The notes: a model not told the origin generated them from the letters alone. Positions 11,910 through 23,025 are shown, counted from the stretch's first letter. The stretch: DNA of 64,000 bases from Imbricaverruca yamaguchii (GCA_034440575.1 JAOTOL010001545.1:496001-560000); one strand, 5' to 3'. Numbers and translations: made by a program.

Positions 11910-13190
11910 AGTACACGGTATTTATACCGTATAATACTGTGTCTGAACTGCCTGATGCGATTATAACCGCATCAGTCGATTCCGAGACAGGGAATCGCCT
12001 GACGCGGCGGACCCAGGAAACGGTGTCGCAGGGTCCAAAAGATACCGTGGAAATCTTCGATGATTTCGGAAGGAGCCCAGGCAGCAATGCAAATCGAACA
12101 CCGGCAAAAAATATACAGATCGGTTATGCTTCCAGGTGGCAAGCGATTCCCAAAACCAATCGCAGCGAAACCTTCTGTCTACATCAGGAAGCCAAGCATT
12201 TCGTGAGAGGCCATGTTGCCCTCTTCCACCCCTGGATGCGCTACGAATCGTCTGTCCCATTCTGGAGGCTTTCAGGCTTTTCTTTCATGTTTCCAGTTTT
12301 AAGTTTTGCGGAGCGGTTTTTGATGGCTGGGTCGGTGTCCACATTTGCGCAACGACATATTTGTGGTGCATATCAATACTGTCTAAATTGGTAGACGTGA
12401 ATTGATGAGAATTCGGGCATTTTTTCAAAGCTTGTTATACCAATCCAATAAACTTCAGTATCACCGATAACTTCAGTCCAGCAAACGTTAGCATTTCCCA
12501 GAGTTGGTAGGAAATGCGCTGTGCAAACATAGAGGCCTCTGATACACCTGTCTTTTATTCATTTACTATTTATGCATTGCACATCTTGATGAAAGTCCAC
12601 TTTCAATGGCTGGTCCATGGTTGTGTTTTCACCAGAAAGTGGGTGTTTCTCTAGCTTGAAGGTTTTTCATTTTTTGCTTGCATTTTCAACTCCCATTTCT
12701 CATTGATTATTAGTCTCCATTAGCTTGTTCGGAGTTGTCTTATTTCGGATAGTGTCACGCTTCACCTGAATTGCATTGTGGAACATGCCATCGTCGTTAT
12801 TTCGAAGAAAGCACATCCACGAATTATGTGGATAGCGTGCTAATAGACGATATGCGTAAAGCCCTTGGTATCGTCTTCCACACAGCAGACGGCCAGGTAT
12901 CCATAACACCTGTGGACTTTGCATCGCTGTTTTAAGAGTCACCGTATCGAAGAGATGACTGAGAAGTAGCGGTTGGCACATGGCTGCATGGCATACTTGC
13001 AGCCGGACAGCTGACAAATCGAGCCCACTAGCACAGCAGGACGTGATATTGCGAGCAGATTGATCATCCGTCCGTCTGTGCCGGGAAACCCTCGTGCCGG
13101 ATCCGTGCCGACCGCGCAATCACAAGTCCCGATCTGTGCCCATGCACCGACGCCAGACGCATATTTCGGCCGTCACACCGAGCAGGCAGG
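11910..13190. other. Unique sequence with one unassigned minus-strand frame
   Basis: A minus-strand frame at 12700-13119 (139 codons) has protein-like composition in its second half (for example SWMCFLRNNDDGMFHNAIQ), but I find no family match, promoter or splice sites. The remainder shows nothing. Confidence 0.4.
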
Positions 13191-13505
13191 CCGTCCTGCG
13201 GCCGTCCTGCAGCCGTCCTGCAGCCGTCCTGCAGCCGTCCTGCAGCCGTCCTGCAGCCGTCCTGCAGCCGTCCTGCGGCCGTCCCGCAGCCGTCCTGCAG
13301 CAGTCCTGCGGCCGTCCTGCAGCCGTCCTGCAGCTGTCCTGCAGTCATCCTGCGGCCGTCCTGCAGTCATCCTGCGGCCGTCTGCAGCTGTCCTGCGGCC
13401 GTCCCGCAGCCGTCTTGCAGCTGCCCTGCAGCTGCCCTGCAGCTGCCCTGCAGTAGTCCTGCAGACATCCTGCAGCCGTCCTGCAGCTGTCCTGCAGCCG
13501 TCCCA
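13191..13505. repeat. 11-bp minisatellite, about 28 copies
   Basis: The unit cagccgtcctg gives a regular series of CTGCAG sites. Variants carry cggcc, cagctg or cagtcat in place of cagcc. Confidence 0.95.
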
Positions 13506-13537
13506 CCCACCGGTGGCCGCATCGTGCCGCCTCATCG

Positions 13538-13624
13538 GACGCGTGACGCATGACGCGTGACGCATGACGCGTGACGCATGATGCGTGACGCATGACGCAG
13601 GACGCGCGACGCGTGACGCGTGAC
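13538..13624. repeat. 7-bp repeat alternating GACGCGT and GACGCAT
   Basis: About twelve heptamers, mostly as a 14-bp dimer, ending in gacgcgtgacggag. The unit is rich in MluI-type ACGCGT palindromes. Confidence 0.9.
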
Positions 13625-13744
13625 GGAGCAACGTAAGGGGCCGTGTTCCGCGCCGGTCGCCTGGATCCGGCCGATGCACCGCCGAGCGGCAGCAGCAGAT
13701 CGGGTGGCGCCAACACGCCTCAGCGCCGGCTCGCCGCCCGACCC

Positions 13745-13868
13745 CACGTGATGTGTGCTCGGGCCCGAACCAGCCGCACGTGACTGCGCCGCGAGCCAGC
13801 GCAGCACGTGCGCCCGCACACGTGCTTGATGAAATGCGCCGCCAGTGTGGGAGACAAGCCAACACGTG
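13745..13868. promoter_or_regulatory. Cluster of five CACGTG E-boxes
   Basis: CACGTG occurs at 13745, 13777, 13805, 13819 and 13863, inside CpG-rich sequence (about 13500-14250). CACGTG is the core site for bHLH-zip factors of the Myc/Max/MITF/USF type and for CLOCK-type dimers. Function is inferred from density alone; no transcript start is identifiable nearby. Confidence 0.35.
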
Positions 13869-13869
13869 C

Positions 13870-14345
13870 ACTGTGAACGGCGGCCCGCCCGCGCACATGT
13901 CTGGCGAGATGAGCCGCCCGACGTCGACGACAATCGGCGAGCTGACGGGCTCGATTGAGGTGTCATCTCGTCGGGACCGTCTGGCGGCGCGTGGTCTTGT
14001 GGTGGCTCGTCTACACGCCAGGTCACGCAGTCCGTCACACGTCATTTGACATTGATGGCGTCAGCAGAGGCTGGACGGAACACATGGCGGTGGTCTGGCG
14101 GCCTGCGGTTTCGAATTCCGATTCCAACCAGTCGTCGGACGTCTCTTGGGATCGCAGTTGGCATCTGCTTGCAAGGCTCGTCGTCGGTGCGCGGTGGTGC
14201 GAATGGCGGAAGAGCGACGAATGCCCCGGCGTCCTGTGAGATTGCGGAAGATCGTCCGCCTCCTTACCACTTGTTTTCGACGCTGCTTCTGTTCCGCGGT
14301 ATCACCAGCATTTGACGGCGACACGAATATTTACCGCTGTCTTAG
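13870..14345. other. CpG-rich unique sequence, no gene seen
   Basis: Frames are open only because of base composition. Confidence 0.5.
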
Positions 14346-14349
14346 AATC

Positions 14350-14483
14350 AGGGGCGAAACTTTCCTTACCTTTGGGGGGGGGGGCAATTTCCCCCTCCCC
14401 TCCCCATTGGGACGGCATTGACTGTAAAGATTGACATGAGCAACCCCATCTGACACCCATCATTTTGGAAGCGTTTCGCCCCT
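14350..14483. mobile_element. MITE-like element with poly-G tract, copy 1
   Basis: The perfect 11-bp terminal inverted repeats are AGGGGCGAAAC (14350-14360) and GTTTCGCCCCT (14473-14483), with similarity continuing inward (tttcc against ggaagc). The interior has a run of about a dozen G. Similar small elements occur at 17546-17711 and 25853-26004. No clear target-site duplication is visible. Confidence 0.6.
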
Positions 14484-14484
14484 C

Positions 14485-15177
14485 CTTCGAATAGATGCTG
14501 CGGGTTGGAACATTTTCACCTTCATCATGTGACATGTTTTGTTTCCGGTCCAGAGGTGCGTAGGAATAGGCGGAGTGCAGCTGTCCACCAAGCATCGTAT
14601 GCTGTTGACAGTAGCCGTATCTATCCAAGTCGTATTTACTATCAGCCATATTGCAACAAGGCACTGACTTCCAATGGATTTTCAACAGCCCTTCACAATC
14701 TCAGATTGTCTCCACCTCCCTGCATTATTGGTCCAGCATGACCAGAGCCTGGCCAACACCTGGACTACCTCTGCTCAGCAGCTCGGAAACTTTGAACCAC
14801 ACAGCACTGTAAAAAGCAAAATGCACCATCTATGTCGTCTATGTCCTCCAGAACACCGGCGATCATCTAATTAATCCTCTTTGTCGTGTTGTTGCCGGCG
14901 GTCACTGTCTCGTGACAGCATTCCCCAGATACTGCCCCAGATTTCACCAGGCCAAGGGGATCTCTGATCTGATAGATCAATCAAACCAGTGATTGCCTCG
15001 GCCTGGCTAAATCTCTCCCAGTCCGTCCGGGGTACACATCCGCCTCGGGCAGTCTGCTGGGATCTGCTGACTTGTCACACCCGATCCCCAGCCTGCCCAT
15101 ATAACCCAGCCCTCCCCTCCACCTGCTGCATCTGCTGACATGTCAGACCTCACCCCCGGCCCGCCCGGGTCACTCAC
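14485..15177. other. Intronic sequence next to the serine-rich exon
   Basis: Nothing recognisable except the donor of the exon at 15178-15442. The Ser/Gly-rich translation continues open past the donor to about 15007 but loses its character immediately after GTGAGT, which supports the splice site. Confidence 0.5.
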
Positions 15178-15442
15178 CGAGGGGCCCCCGGCCTGCTGGG
15201 CGCTGCTGATCTGCTGCGGCGGCTGCGACGCGACACTAGCGCCGCCCTGCGAGCCGCTGCTGGCCACGCTGCTGCTGGTGGCGCTGCTCTGCGTCTCGTT
15301 CAGCGACGTGTACGACGACGAGCGGGAGGACAGCGTGCCCTCGGGCGGCAGGCCGAGGCTGGAGCTGAGACTGAAGGTGTCGGCCCGCTGGCGCCCGGTC
15401 GCCGTCGGCCGCACGGGACTCAGGTGCACGTGCTTCAGCATC
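15178..15442 (-). CDS. Serine-rich exon of the RA-domain gene
   Basis: Exon of 265 bp: one base completing a codon, then 88 codons. The acceptor is ttgcag|G at 15444-15443, with branch point CTGAC (A at 15461, 19 nt upstream). The donor is TCG|GTGAGT. The translation begins MLKHVHLSPVRPTATGRQ and then becomes serine-rich (TFSLSSSLGLPPEG, SSRSSSYTSLNE, SSATSSSVASSG), ending in a Gln/Ala stretch. This is a typical disordered linker with probable phosphorylation sites. Its phase-0 end matches the phase-0 start of the RA exon 13 kb downstream, which is the main reason for joining the two. The preceding exon must end after two bases of a codon; I did not find it. Base composition is GC-rich, like the RA exon. 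Confidence 0.75.
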
Positions 15443-15454
15443 CTGCAACGGTGC

Positions 15455-16970
15455 CGGTCGTCAGAGCACGCCACAGTTGATACGGACGTTGTGGAATGCG
15501 TCGCGCAGAACGGCGGCTGAGGTCAGAGCACACTACAGTCGGGCACGGTGGGATTGTCGCGCAGAACGGCGGCTGAGGTCAGAGCACGCCACAGTTGATA
15601 CGGGCATTGTGGAATGCGTCGCGCAGAACGGCGGCTGAGGTCAGAGCACGTCACAGTTGACAGGGACATGGCGGGAGGTATCGCGCAGAAAGGCGGCTGA
15701 GTCCAGAGCAGGCTACAGTCGGGCACAGTGCCATTGTCGCGCAGAACGGCGTCTGGGGCCAGGGTACACTACAGTCGAGCACAGTGCCATTGTCGCGCAG
15801 AACGGCGTCTGGGGCCAGGGTACACTACAGTCGAGCACAGTGCCATTGTCGCGCAGAACGGCGCTGGGAGGTTGGGGCCAGGGTACACTACAGTCGAGCA
15901 CGTGCCATTGTCGCGCAGAACGGAGGCTGGGGCCAGGGTACACTAGTCGAGCACAGTGCTTGTCGGGACATGGCGGGGTGAGGTATTGTCGCGCAGAACG
16001 GAGGCTGGGGCTAGGGTACACTACAGTCGAGCACAGTGGGATTGTCGCGCAGAACGGCGTCTGGGGCCAGGGTACACTACAGTCGAGCACAGTGGGATTG
16101 TCGCGCAGAACGGCGTCTGGGGCCAGGGTACACTACAGTCGGGCACAGTGGGATTGTCGCGCAGAACGGCGTCTGGGGCCAGGGTACACTACAGTCGAGC
16201 ACAGTGCCATTGTCGCGCAGAACGGCGTCTGGGGCCAGGGTACACTACAGTCGGGCACAGTGGGATTGTCGCGCAGAACGGAGGCTGGGGCCAGGGTACA
16301 CTACAGTCGGGCACAGTGGGATTGTCGCGCAGAACGGAGGCTGGGGCCAGGGTACACTACAGTCGAGCACAGTGCCATTGTCGCGCAGAACGGCGTCTGG
16401 GGCCAGGGTACACTACAGTCGAGCACAGTGCCATTGTCGCGCAGAACGGCGCTGGGGCCAGGGTACACTACAGTCGAGCACAGTGCCATTGTCGCGCAGA
16501 ACGGCGTCTGGGGCCAGGGTACACTACAGTCGAGCACGGTGCCATTGTCGCGCAGAACGGAGGCTGGGGCCAGGGTACACTACAGTCGGGCACAGTGCCA
16601 TTGTCGCGCAGAACGGCGTCTGGGGCCAGGGTACAACCTACAGTCGAGCACAGTGCCATTGTCGCGCAGAACGGCGGCTGGGGCCAGGGTACACTACAGT
16701 CGGGCACAGTGGGATTGTCGCGCAGAACGGCGTCTGGGGCCAGGGTACACTACAGTCGAGCACGGTGCCATTGTCGCGCAGAACGGAGGCTGGGGCTAGG
16801 GTACACTACAGTCGAGCACAGTGGGATTGTCGCGCAGAACGGCGTCTGGGGCCAGGGTACACTACAGTCGAGCACGGTGCCATTGTCGCGCAGAACGGAG
16901 GCTGGGGCCAGGGTACACTACAGTCGAGCACAGTGCCATTGTCGCGCAGAACGGAGGCTGGGGCCAAACG
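15455..16970. repeat. 56-bp minisatellite abutting the 3' splice site of the serine-rich exon
   Basis: About 26 copies. The unit contains attgtcgcgcagaacgg, ctggggccagggtacac and tacagtcgagcacagtg. Copies at 15455-15720 are a divergent 57-62 bp form containing gtcagagcac (at 15460, 15522, 15579 and 15640). The form from 15720 onward is homogeneous, with switches such as cgtctg/aggctg and gggatt/gccatt. The first unit supplies the branch-point CTGAC of the exon at 15178-15442. Confidence 0.95.
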
Positions 16971-17545
16971 CAACATATTCCGTTCAAGGAGTCAGGGATA
17001 GAGGTAGCCGTTTTTTCTTCACCGATGTTTTGGGCGTGTGGTGTCGTATCACGAGTCGGTGAGAGACCGGCGTCGTTGGGCTTAGCTCTGACTTTACAGA
17101 GCCTAAATTGCAGTAGTATTGCATCAGAAGAAAGTGGAACGAATTGAAAAGCAATTTGCATTCGCAGTTGCTTCCTTCTGGCTAGCTGGAAGATCGAGGA
17201 ATGAAACTGGGAATAGTAGAGTTACATCCAATGGTATATTAGATAATTATAGCTATGCCAATGCTGCGATAAACGGCTACCAGTGATTGCGTTGCGGTGA
17301 CCCTTCCCTAGCTTCGAGCCGGTCGTGAAATCGTCTGCGAGGGCCAGACTTCAAAGGGAGACAAACACCATTCAAACGAAACACACTTGCCGACTGCACC
17401 ACTGGCGTTCTAATTTAAATAACTCATGTTACCTCTTGCATCAGAGCTACTGGTTTTCTCATTTTATGGAAGAAACCATTTCACAATCGGAAGGCAATAG
17501 CGGAGCGTGAGGGCGCCCTGTGATCCAGTGTCCCCACTTCCCATG
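16971..17545. other. Unique sequence, nothing recognised
   Basis: The array frame runs on to 17147 without similarity to any family known to me. Confidence 0.5.
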
Positions 17546-17711
17546 CAGGGGCGTCAATTTCTGATAATCAAATACATGGAAACAAATTGGTGGACAAACA
17601 TCGTGTGTAGATGGGTCGCCAAAAGCGGTCCATGTTCAATATTGATTGTACTGTGTGTGTGTGGGGGGGGGGGGGCAGAGGCCCTCAAAAGAATGCAAAT
17701 CGACACCCCTG
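17546..17711. mobile_element. MITE-like element with poly-G tract, copy 2
   Basis: The terminal inverted repeats are CAGGGGCGTCAATTT (17546-17560) and AAATCGACACCCCTG (17697-17711), matching at 13 of 15 positions. The interior carries GTGTGTGT followed by about 14 G. Size and layout match the elements at 14350 and 25853. Confidence 0.65.
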
Positions 17712-18700
17712 TCACCATGTTGCCAGTAAGCCTCAAAACGGCGCCAGGCCACGTCTACTTGGGTTCGGTCGTCTGGTGGCGCTGGAGGTGAGGGAGGAGT
17801 GACAGCCCACCTCCCGCCGCCAGTCGCCCGCCACCGCCGACCCAGTTGTCCAGGCTCGGCTGTGATTGATGGACAGTGAGGACGGCGGCCACAGAGAGCG
17901 CCACCGGATGCCACGGGTCGCACCGCCAGCTGACAACCGACCGTCAGCTGACGCATCAGCTGACTGGCCGCCGCCGCTGCCACACAGGCCAGGAGGCAGA
18001 AGTCGATTTTACAGCGGCAATTTGCTCTCCTGTCTACTGAATTTTGAGCCTTGCAAGTTATTCCTCTGTTCAACTAAATATTCCAGACATGAACTAAAAA
18101 AGTACATCGAAGAGCTTTTAATATTAAAAAGAGTTGGTTTCAATCAATTTTCTCAGCTTTTTCATTGGAAAAAAAACATTTTTATTCATGGTGAGAATTA
18201 AACGATTTTAGGCGGATCGCTTTAGTATAATTTTCCTTCAACCATTTTATATTCCGAAACCTATATCCCAATAGATGGCAAGTAACCAGTCAGTCGGTGC
18301 GCGTGCCTCCTATTCATGGGGTGTGTTGTGAATATTTACTAGTTGTGCGGTGTGAGCATGTCGGAAGTATTAGATATAGATTGATAAACTTGGTTGCCAT
18401 CGATCAAGTATACTTTTGTTGCTATTTTGTCTGTCATTGCTCAGGAAGTTGGCTCACAACCGCATCCTTCGCTAATTTAACCATAGCGCCAATTTGCTTT
18501 CTGGCATTGATTCGTCGGCTACCATACACAGTAGAGCTGAGTGTAGTTTCCACGTAAATCAGAAAGCGTATTGCAATTCACTGATGTTGATAAGTTTAAT
18601 TTTACTTATTTCAGCTTTACTTATTTTTACTTTACTTATTTTAATTTCCGTCCCAGGTCTCTTTCCTGAGACCTGGGGTCTGGGATCCGCGTTTAAACTA
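17712..18700. other. Unique sequence, nothing recognised
   Basis: GC-rich to 18000, AT-rich after. A short run of tttacttatttt units lies around 18595-18650. No frame is convincing. Confidence 0.5.
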
Positions 18701-18888
18701 GGACTGCTCCAGTGACACCGATGTCAGGCCGTGTCCGCCGGGCGTGTCACCAGATCGATCGATCTGTTCGAAGCCGCAAATCACGCCCGGAGGCTCACTT
18801 CCGTGGGCTGTGGGGGCCACGGAATGTACTGGGCCACCGATGTCAGGCCGGCGGACACGGCCTGACATCGGTGTCACTGGAGCAGTCC
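18701..18888. repeat. Perfect 41-bp inverted repeat with nested third copy
   Basis: The arm 18701-18741 (beginning ggactgctccagtgacaccg) is the exact reverse complement of 18848-18888. The 106-bp spacer ends with accgatgtcaggcc (18836-18849), a third copy of part of the arm, which makes a second hairpin with ggcctgacatcggt inside the right arm. This could be a MITE or the product of a recent fold-back duplication. No target-site duplication is visible. Confidence 0.9.
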
Positions 18889-19494
18889 TCCGTCGACGGC
18901 GCTTGAGGCACCAGAATGACGTTCGGCTTCCACGCGTGCAGAAGCGGCGTGCGACCGAGGAGCGTCCAAGACAGCCACAAGAGCGGTGAGAAGTGGAACA
19001 TTTCGCCGGCATGTGTGCAGATATCGTGCATGTGTGCGCCAGCGCTGCGAACACCTCAATTTGCTAACTGGACTGCATGGTGGAAGCAACGTCACGAGTC
19101 TTTCTCTCGCGGAATGTCCGGCAGCCAAACTTTAACAAATGGAACCGCGCGGCAGCTGGTGGCGCACCGATTTGCATGTGAAAACTGCTGTTTGGTGCGG
19201 CGGCGCCAGTTCCGGCGACGCGCGTCACTCTCTCCCGTTCCCACGGCTTCGAAGCCACTCGGCGACCGCTGGTAGCCGGAAATCCCGTCCTAATAGAGGT
19301 GTAGGTGTGGGCGTGACGGGGGGGGGTCTTGCTCCATCAGCTGCGGCTTAACGGCACCCGCTCTAGGGGTGCTCCACGCCACGCGTCTCGTCTGCCGACT
19401 GACTCCCTGACAGCACCTGCTCCGGGGGGGGGGGGTGCTCCTCGCCTGTTGAATCCCTGGTGATAGAGTTTGGCGAGATTGCCACACGGTCAGT
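18889..19494. other. Unique sequence with short G runs
   Basis: There are G runs at about 19318 and 19423, the second followed by gtgctcc, which also occurs at 19369. No gene seen. Confidence 0.5.
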
Positions 19495-19870
19495 CTGATG
19501 TAGTGGATGGCGGTAGTGGATGGCGTAGTGGATGGTGGTAGTGGTTAGTGGCAATGGACGGCGTAGTGGATGGTGGTAGTGGATGACGTAGTGAATGGCA
19601 ATAGTGGATGGCGGCATTATCCGAGGGTAGTGTTTGACAACACTAGTTGGTGATAGTGTCTGGTGACTTTCTGGCGGTAGTGTCCGGCGGTAATGTTTGG
19701 CGTAAGTGGTTGGCGGCAGTGTTTGGTGACTATCCGATGGTGGTGTCTGGCGGAAATGTTCGACGTTAGTGTCTAGCGGTAATTTTAGGCGAAAGTGGTT
19801 AGCGGTAGTGTTTAGTGATTTTCTGACGGTAATGTCTGACTGTGTGCAACGCGGTGTTGAGCGGTGTCTC
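19495..19870. repeat. Degenerate GTAGTGGATGGCG-type tandem repeat
   Basis: Loose 10-30 bp units of the form ggcggtagtgtctggtg or gtagtggatggcgtagtgg. Period and sequence drift strongly along the array. Confidence 0.75.
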
Positions 19871-19954
19871 AGACAGTGTTTGAGACGGTGTCTGCGGCGT
19901 GGTCCAAGGCGTGATGTCTTTGAGGCGTCTGTGGCAATCGGCTTCAGACGGACT

Positions 19955-20012
19955 TTGTTAGTTATTTGGGCTTTAGGGCGCATCGACCAGGGTTGATCAT
20001 TCGCGCCCATCA
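19955..20012 (+). mobile_element. Hairpin-core dispersed repeat, family F, copy 1
   Basis: Sequence ttagttatttgggcttta then gggcgcatcgacc and ggttgatcattcgcgccc. The ends GGGCGC/GCGCCC and the inner TCGACC/GGTTGA pair into a stem. It shares its order and motifs with 22228-22270, 48806-48870 and 62028-62095, as conserved 3' domains of SINEs do. Confidence 0.6.
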
Positions 20013-20385
20013 GACGGACCTTGATCAGAGTGATAAAGGGACAACTTACATTTCAAATTAGCGTTTCGGTACTCGTCTGCTCCCAGTTCCGATTCTGCAC
20101 AGCCATGTTTCCGAAACAGAAAACAACACCTGGACTTGTCGCTTTTCACAGTAGTGTTACAAAAAGTCACACATTTCCATGTTATCCTGTTGCTTTTACT
20201 ATTTTGTCGGCGCTTGTGAAGTACCCAAGTAACTGTCGGAAGCGATTTCTCTGTCAGGGCCGGCTGGAACACGAAACGTCTGGGAATAAGCCCAGAGGAT
20301 AAGTGTTTCTGCCCGGCGACGTCGTTGGCGGCTGCGTGCTGACGGAACTCGTGCGTCAGAACGAGGAAACGCCAGTATGTGCGAC
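20013..20385. other. Unique sequence, nothing recognised
   Basis: No domain or splice structure was found. Confidence 0.5.
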
Positions 20386-20578
20386 CGACGAGCGACTTGG
20401 ACGAGCGTCCTGGACGAGCGTCTTGGACGAGCATCTTGGACGAGCGTCTTGGACGAGCGTCTTGTACGAGCGTCTTGGACGAGCGTCTTGGACGAGCATC
20501 TTGACGAGCGTCTTGGACGAGCGTCTTGGACGACGTCTTACCAATACGAGGTCTTGACGGAGCGTCTTGGACGAGCGG
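20386..20578. repeat. 13-bp minisatellite, about 13 copies
   Basis: The unit gacgagcgtcttg has gtcctg, gcatct and tacgag variants; the last copies are disrupted. Confidence 0.92.
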
Positions 20579-21029
20579 TTTGTCGCCGTAAGAGCGGCCG
20601 GCCGTGGTGGGGGGCCGGTGGGGGCGGGGTGAGATCAATACATGCCATGTGCAATTTTCAGTCTGACCACAACTACCGTGCCATGCAGGGATTGGCTACC
20701 ATCGTCGCGCAATGAACAGACCCAATTGCAGACCATGAGTGCGCGTTTCATCAGGAGGGCTCATGCTCCTGCAATGTTGACCACAGTGGCGTTTGTCCTC
20801 TGTCCATATTTGTTTGTGGAAAACTGTATTTTCTCGCTAAGCTTCACCGGTATTTTACATTTTTGGCTAAACTCGTCTGCACCGAACTTTGTTTCTTCTG
20901 ATGCATTTCGTAGCAATAGATCATTGATGCCACGGACTTGGCAGTGGCGATCGAATTTCCCGGCAGCGGTGGTCTGTCAACCCAGTAATGAAGGTTTGCG
21001 CATCCAGCAGCGACTGACCGTCGTGCCAC
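20579..21029. other. Unique sequence, nothing recognised
   Basis: A 133-codon plus-strand frame (20642-21043) has no recognisable domain. Confidence 0.45.
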
Positions 21030-21235
21030 AGACCGAGCAGTGACCGTCTACATACTCAGTAGTAACCGTCTTCACACACAGCAGCGACGGTCTACACGCC
21101 CAGCAGCAGCCGTCTGCAGACCAAGCAGTGACCGTCTACATACTCAGTAGTAACCGTCTTCACACACAGCAGCGACGGTCTACACGCCCAGCAGCAGCCG
21201 CCTACAGACCAAGCAGTGACGGTCTACAAGCCTCG
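21030..21235. repeat. Tandem repeat with 21-22 bp subunits and an 88-bp duplication
   Basis: Subunits of the form agcagygacggtctacac recur. The block starting tgaccgtctacatactcagt at 21041 is repeated at 21129. Confidence 0.85.
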
Positions 21236-21439
21236 CGTCGTTGTCGACATGTTCGGCAAAAACCTGCGCCGCCTGCTGTTACCAATTGTGGGAGGCGACG
21301 ACCCGCCGGCAGTTTTTGCCCCCCGGTGCCGGCTCCGGTTGCGGCGCTGTAAACACTGGCTCCCAGAAAACCGCGCGCGCGCGTCTCGTACTTTCCCAAA
21401 CTAACCCGCTATTCCAGCGGCGGCGGAAGGGGCTTTGGT

Positions 21440-21735
21440 TTGGCTTGGTGTGGTGGGAGGAGCTCCGTGTTTGGTGTGGTGGGAGGAGCTCCGTGTTTGG
21501 TGTGGTGGGAGGAGCTCCGTGTTTGGTGTGGTGGGAGAAGCTCCGTGTTTGGTGTGGTGGGAGGAGCTCCGTGTTTGGTGTGGTGGGAGGAGCTCCGTGT
21601 TTGGTGTGGTGGGAGAAGCTCCGTGTTTGGTGTGGCGGGAGGAGCTTCGTGTCTGATGTGGCGGGAGGAGCTCTGTGTTTGGTGTCACGGGAGGAGCTTC
21701 GTGTCTGATGTGGTGGGAGGAGCTCCAGTATCGCT
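21440..21735. repeat. 26-bp minisatellite, about 11 copies
   Basis: The unit gtgtggtgggaggagctccg plus tgtttg is spaced exactly 26 bp apart. Later copies carry gtgtctgatgtggcggg. Stop-free frames on both strands are a by-product. Confidence 0.95.
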
Positions 21736-22520
21736 ATATGACGAGAGAATCCCGCTGTATGTACCAGTAGGAGCATCGTAACGGCCACGTCCGTCCAACC
21801 CTCGTCAGCCCATCAGGCAGCACGCGCTCACCGCGTCATCACAATGGGTCCGCAGCAGCGACTACTGGAACAGGTGTCAAATGCTGGCATCAGCAACACG
21901 GCTGTGCGTGACGTCAAACGCTGACATTTGCTACCCGACGCCGGGCGTCAAACGCTGACATTTGCTATACGACGACGCGGGGCGTTGGGCGGACTTCCTC
22001 GCTCGCCCAGCGTCCGCAGCACGCTAACCGGATCCACACGCTCTGCAGTGCCGATCACGAGCGCCCATCCGAATCGCAACCGACTCAGCCAAATTACATT
22101 CCTGCGATCCATGCGTGACGTCGCAGTGGTATCAGTCTTGCAATACGGTAGATTCGACTCCGATCGACGAGGTTAAAAACTCGCTGTTTGCCGACCGACG
22201 CTGATGACGAGCGTCGACGCACAGGGGACGATTAGGGCTTCAGGGCGCGTCGACTACATGGGTCATGCAGCCACAGGGGACGAGAACGAAGGCCAGGCTG
22301 GGTGCTGAACGGGGTGCTCGACGGTTGCCCAGCGACGCTGAGGGTGACGTCCAGTGACCGTTTTCGAAGTGCAGGTGCCGATCGGTGACTGGTTGTTGAG
22401 CTCGGCCCACGGGCGTGCAGTGGTTTGGTGATCGGATTAGCAGTACACGAGTGCCACAGTGGAGGCCCGACATCGGATACTGGGCCGCGAGTGGCGCAAG
22501 GGGTGCGGACAAATGCGCAG
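21736..22520. other. Unique sequence with a short local duplication
   Basis: gtcaaacgctgacatttgct occurs twice around 21913-21965. No gene seen. A family F repeat lies at 22228-22270. Confidence 0.5.
22228..22270 (+). mobile_element. Hairpin-core dispersed repeat, family F, copy 2
   Basis: Contains attagggcttcagggcgc followed by gtcgactacatgggtcatg. The closing GCGCCC is degraded to gcagccac. Confidence 0.5.
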
Positions 22521-22875
22521 CGCACTGCCGTCCCGGGGCACGATACATCGGGGCGATATAGGCCGGCGACGCCAGGTAGCACAGGGACAGGGCACTGCTG
22601 TCCCGGGGCACGATACATCGGGGCGATATAGGCCGGCGACGCCAGGTAGCACAGGGACAGGGCACTGCTGTCCCGGGGCACAGGGGCACTACCTCCCTAT
22701 ATCGTACATCAGGGCGATATAGGGCGGCGGCGCCAGGTAGCACAGGGACAGGGCACTGCTGTCCCGGGGCACAGAGGCACTACCTCCCTATATCGTACAT
22801 CAGGGCGATATAGGGCGGCGGTGCCAGGTAGCACAGGGACAGGGCACTGCTGTCCCGGGGCACATGTGTAGGGAG
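22521..22875. repeat. Minisatellite with 70- and ~94-bp units
   Basis: Units contain gggacagggcactgctgtcc, cggggcac and gggcgatata then ggcggc.gccaggtagca. The longer form has an insertion of actacctccctatatcgtac. Confidence 0.9.
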
Positions 22876-23025
22876 GCACTGTCATATAGCAGACATTCAG
22901 GCCGATGCTGTCTTAGGGCACAGACAGAGGGTGGTGCTCTGAGAGGACAGGTGTATGGCAGGCGTAACTGGGTACTGCTGGGGACTGGAGGTTACGCAGT
23001 GTGGTGGGGATCAGTAGGGGACACG

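Larger units (their letters stand above)
2030..15177 (-). other. Inferred 13.1-kb intron of the RA-domain gene
   Basis: The donor TCG|GTGAGT at 15177-15176 and the acceptor at 2031-2030 leave phase-0 boundaries on both sides, so direct splicing keeps the frame. The intron contains SINEs, minisatellites, a TA microsatellite and a MITE-like element. An additional exon inside it cannot be excluded. Confidence 0.55.
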
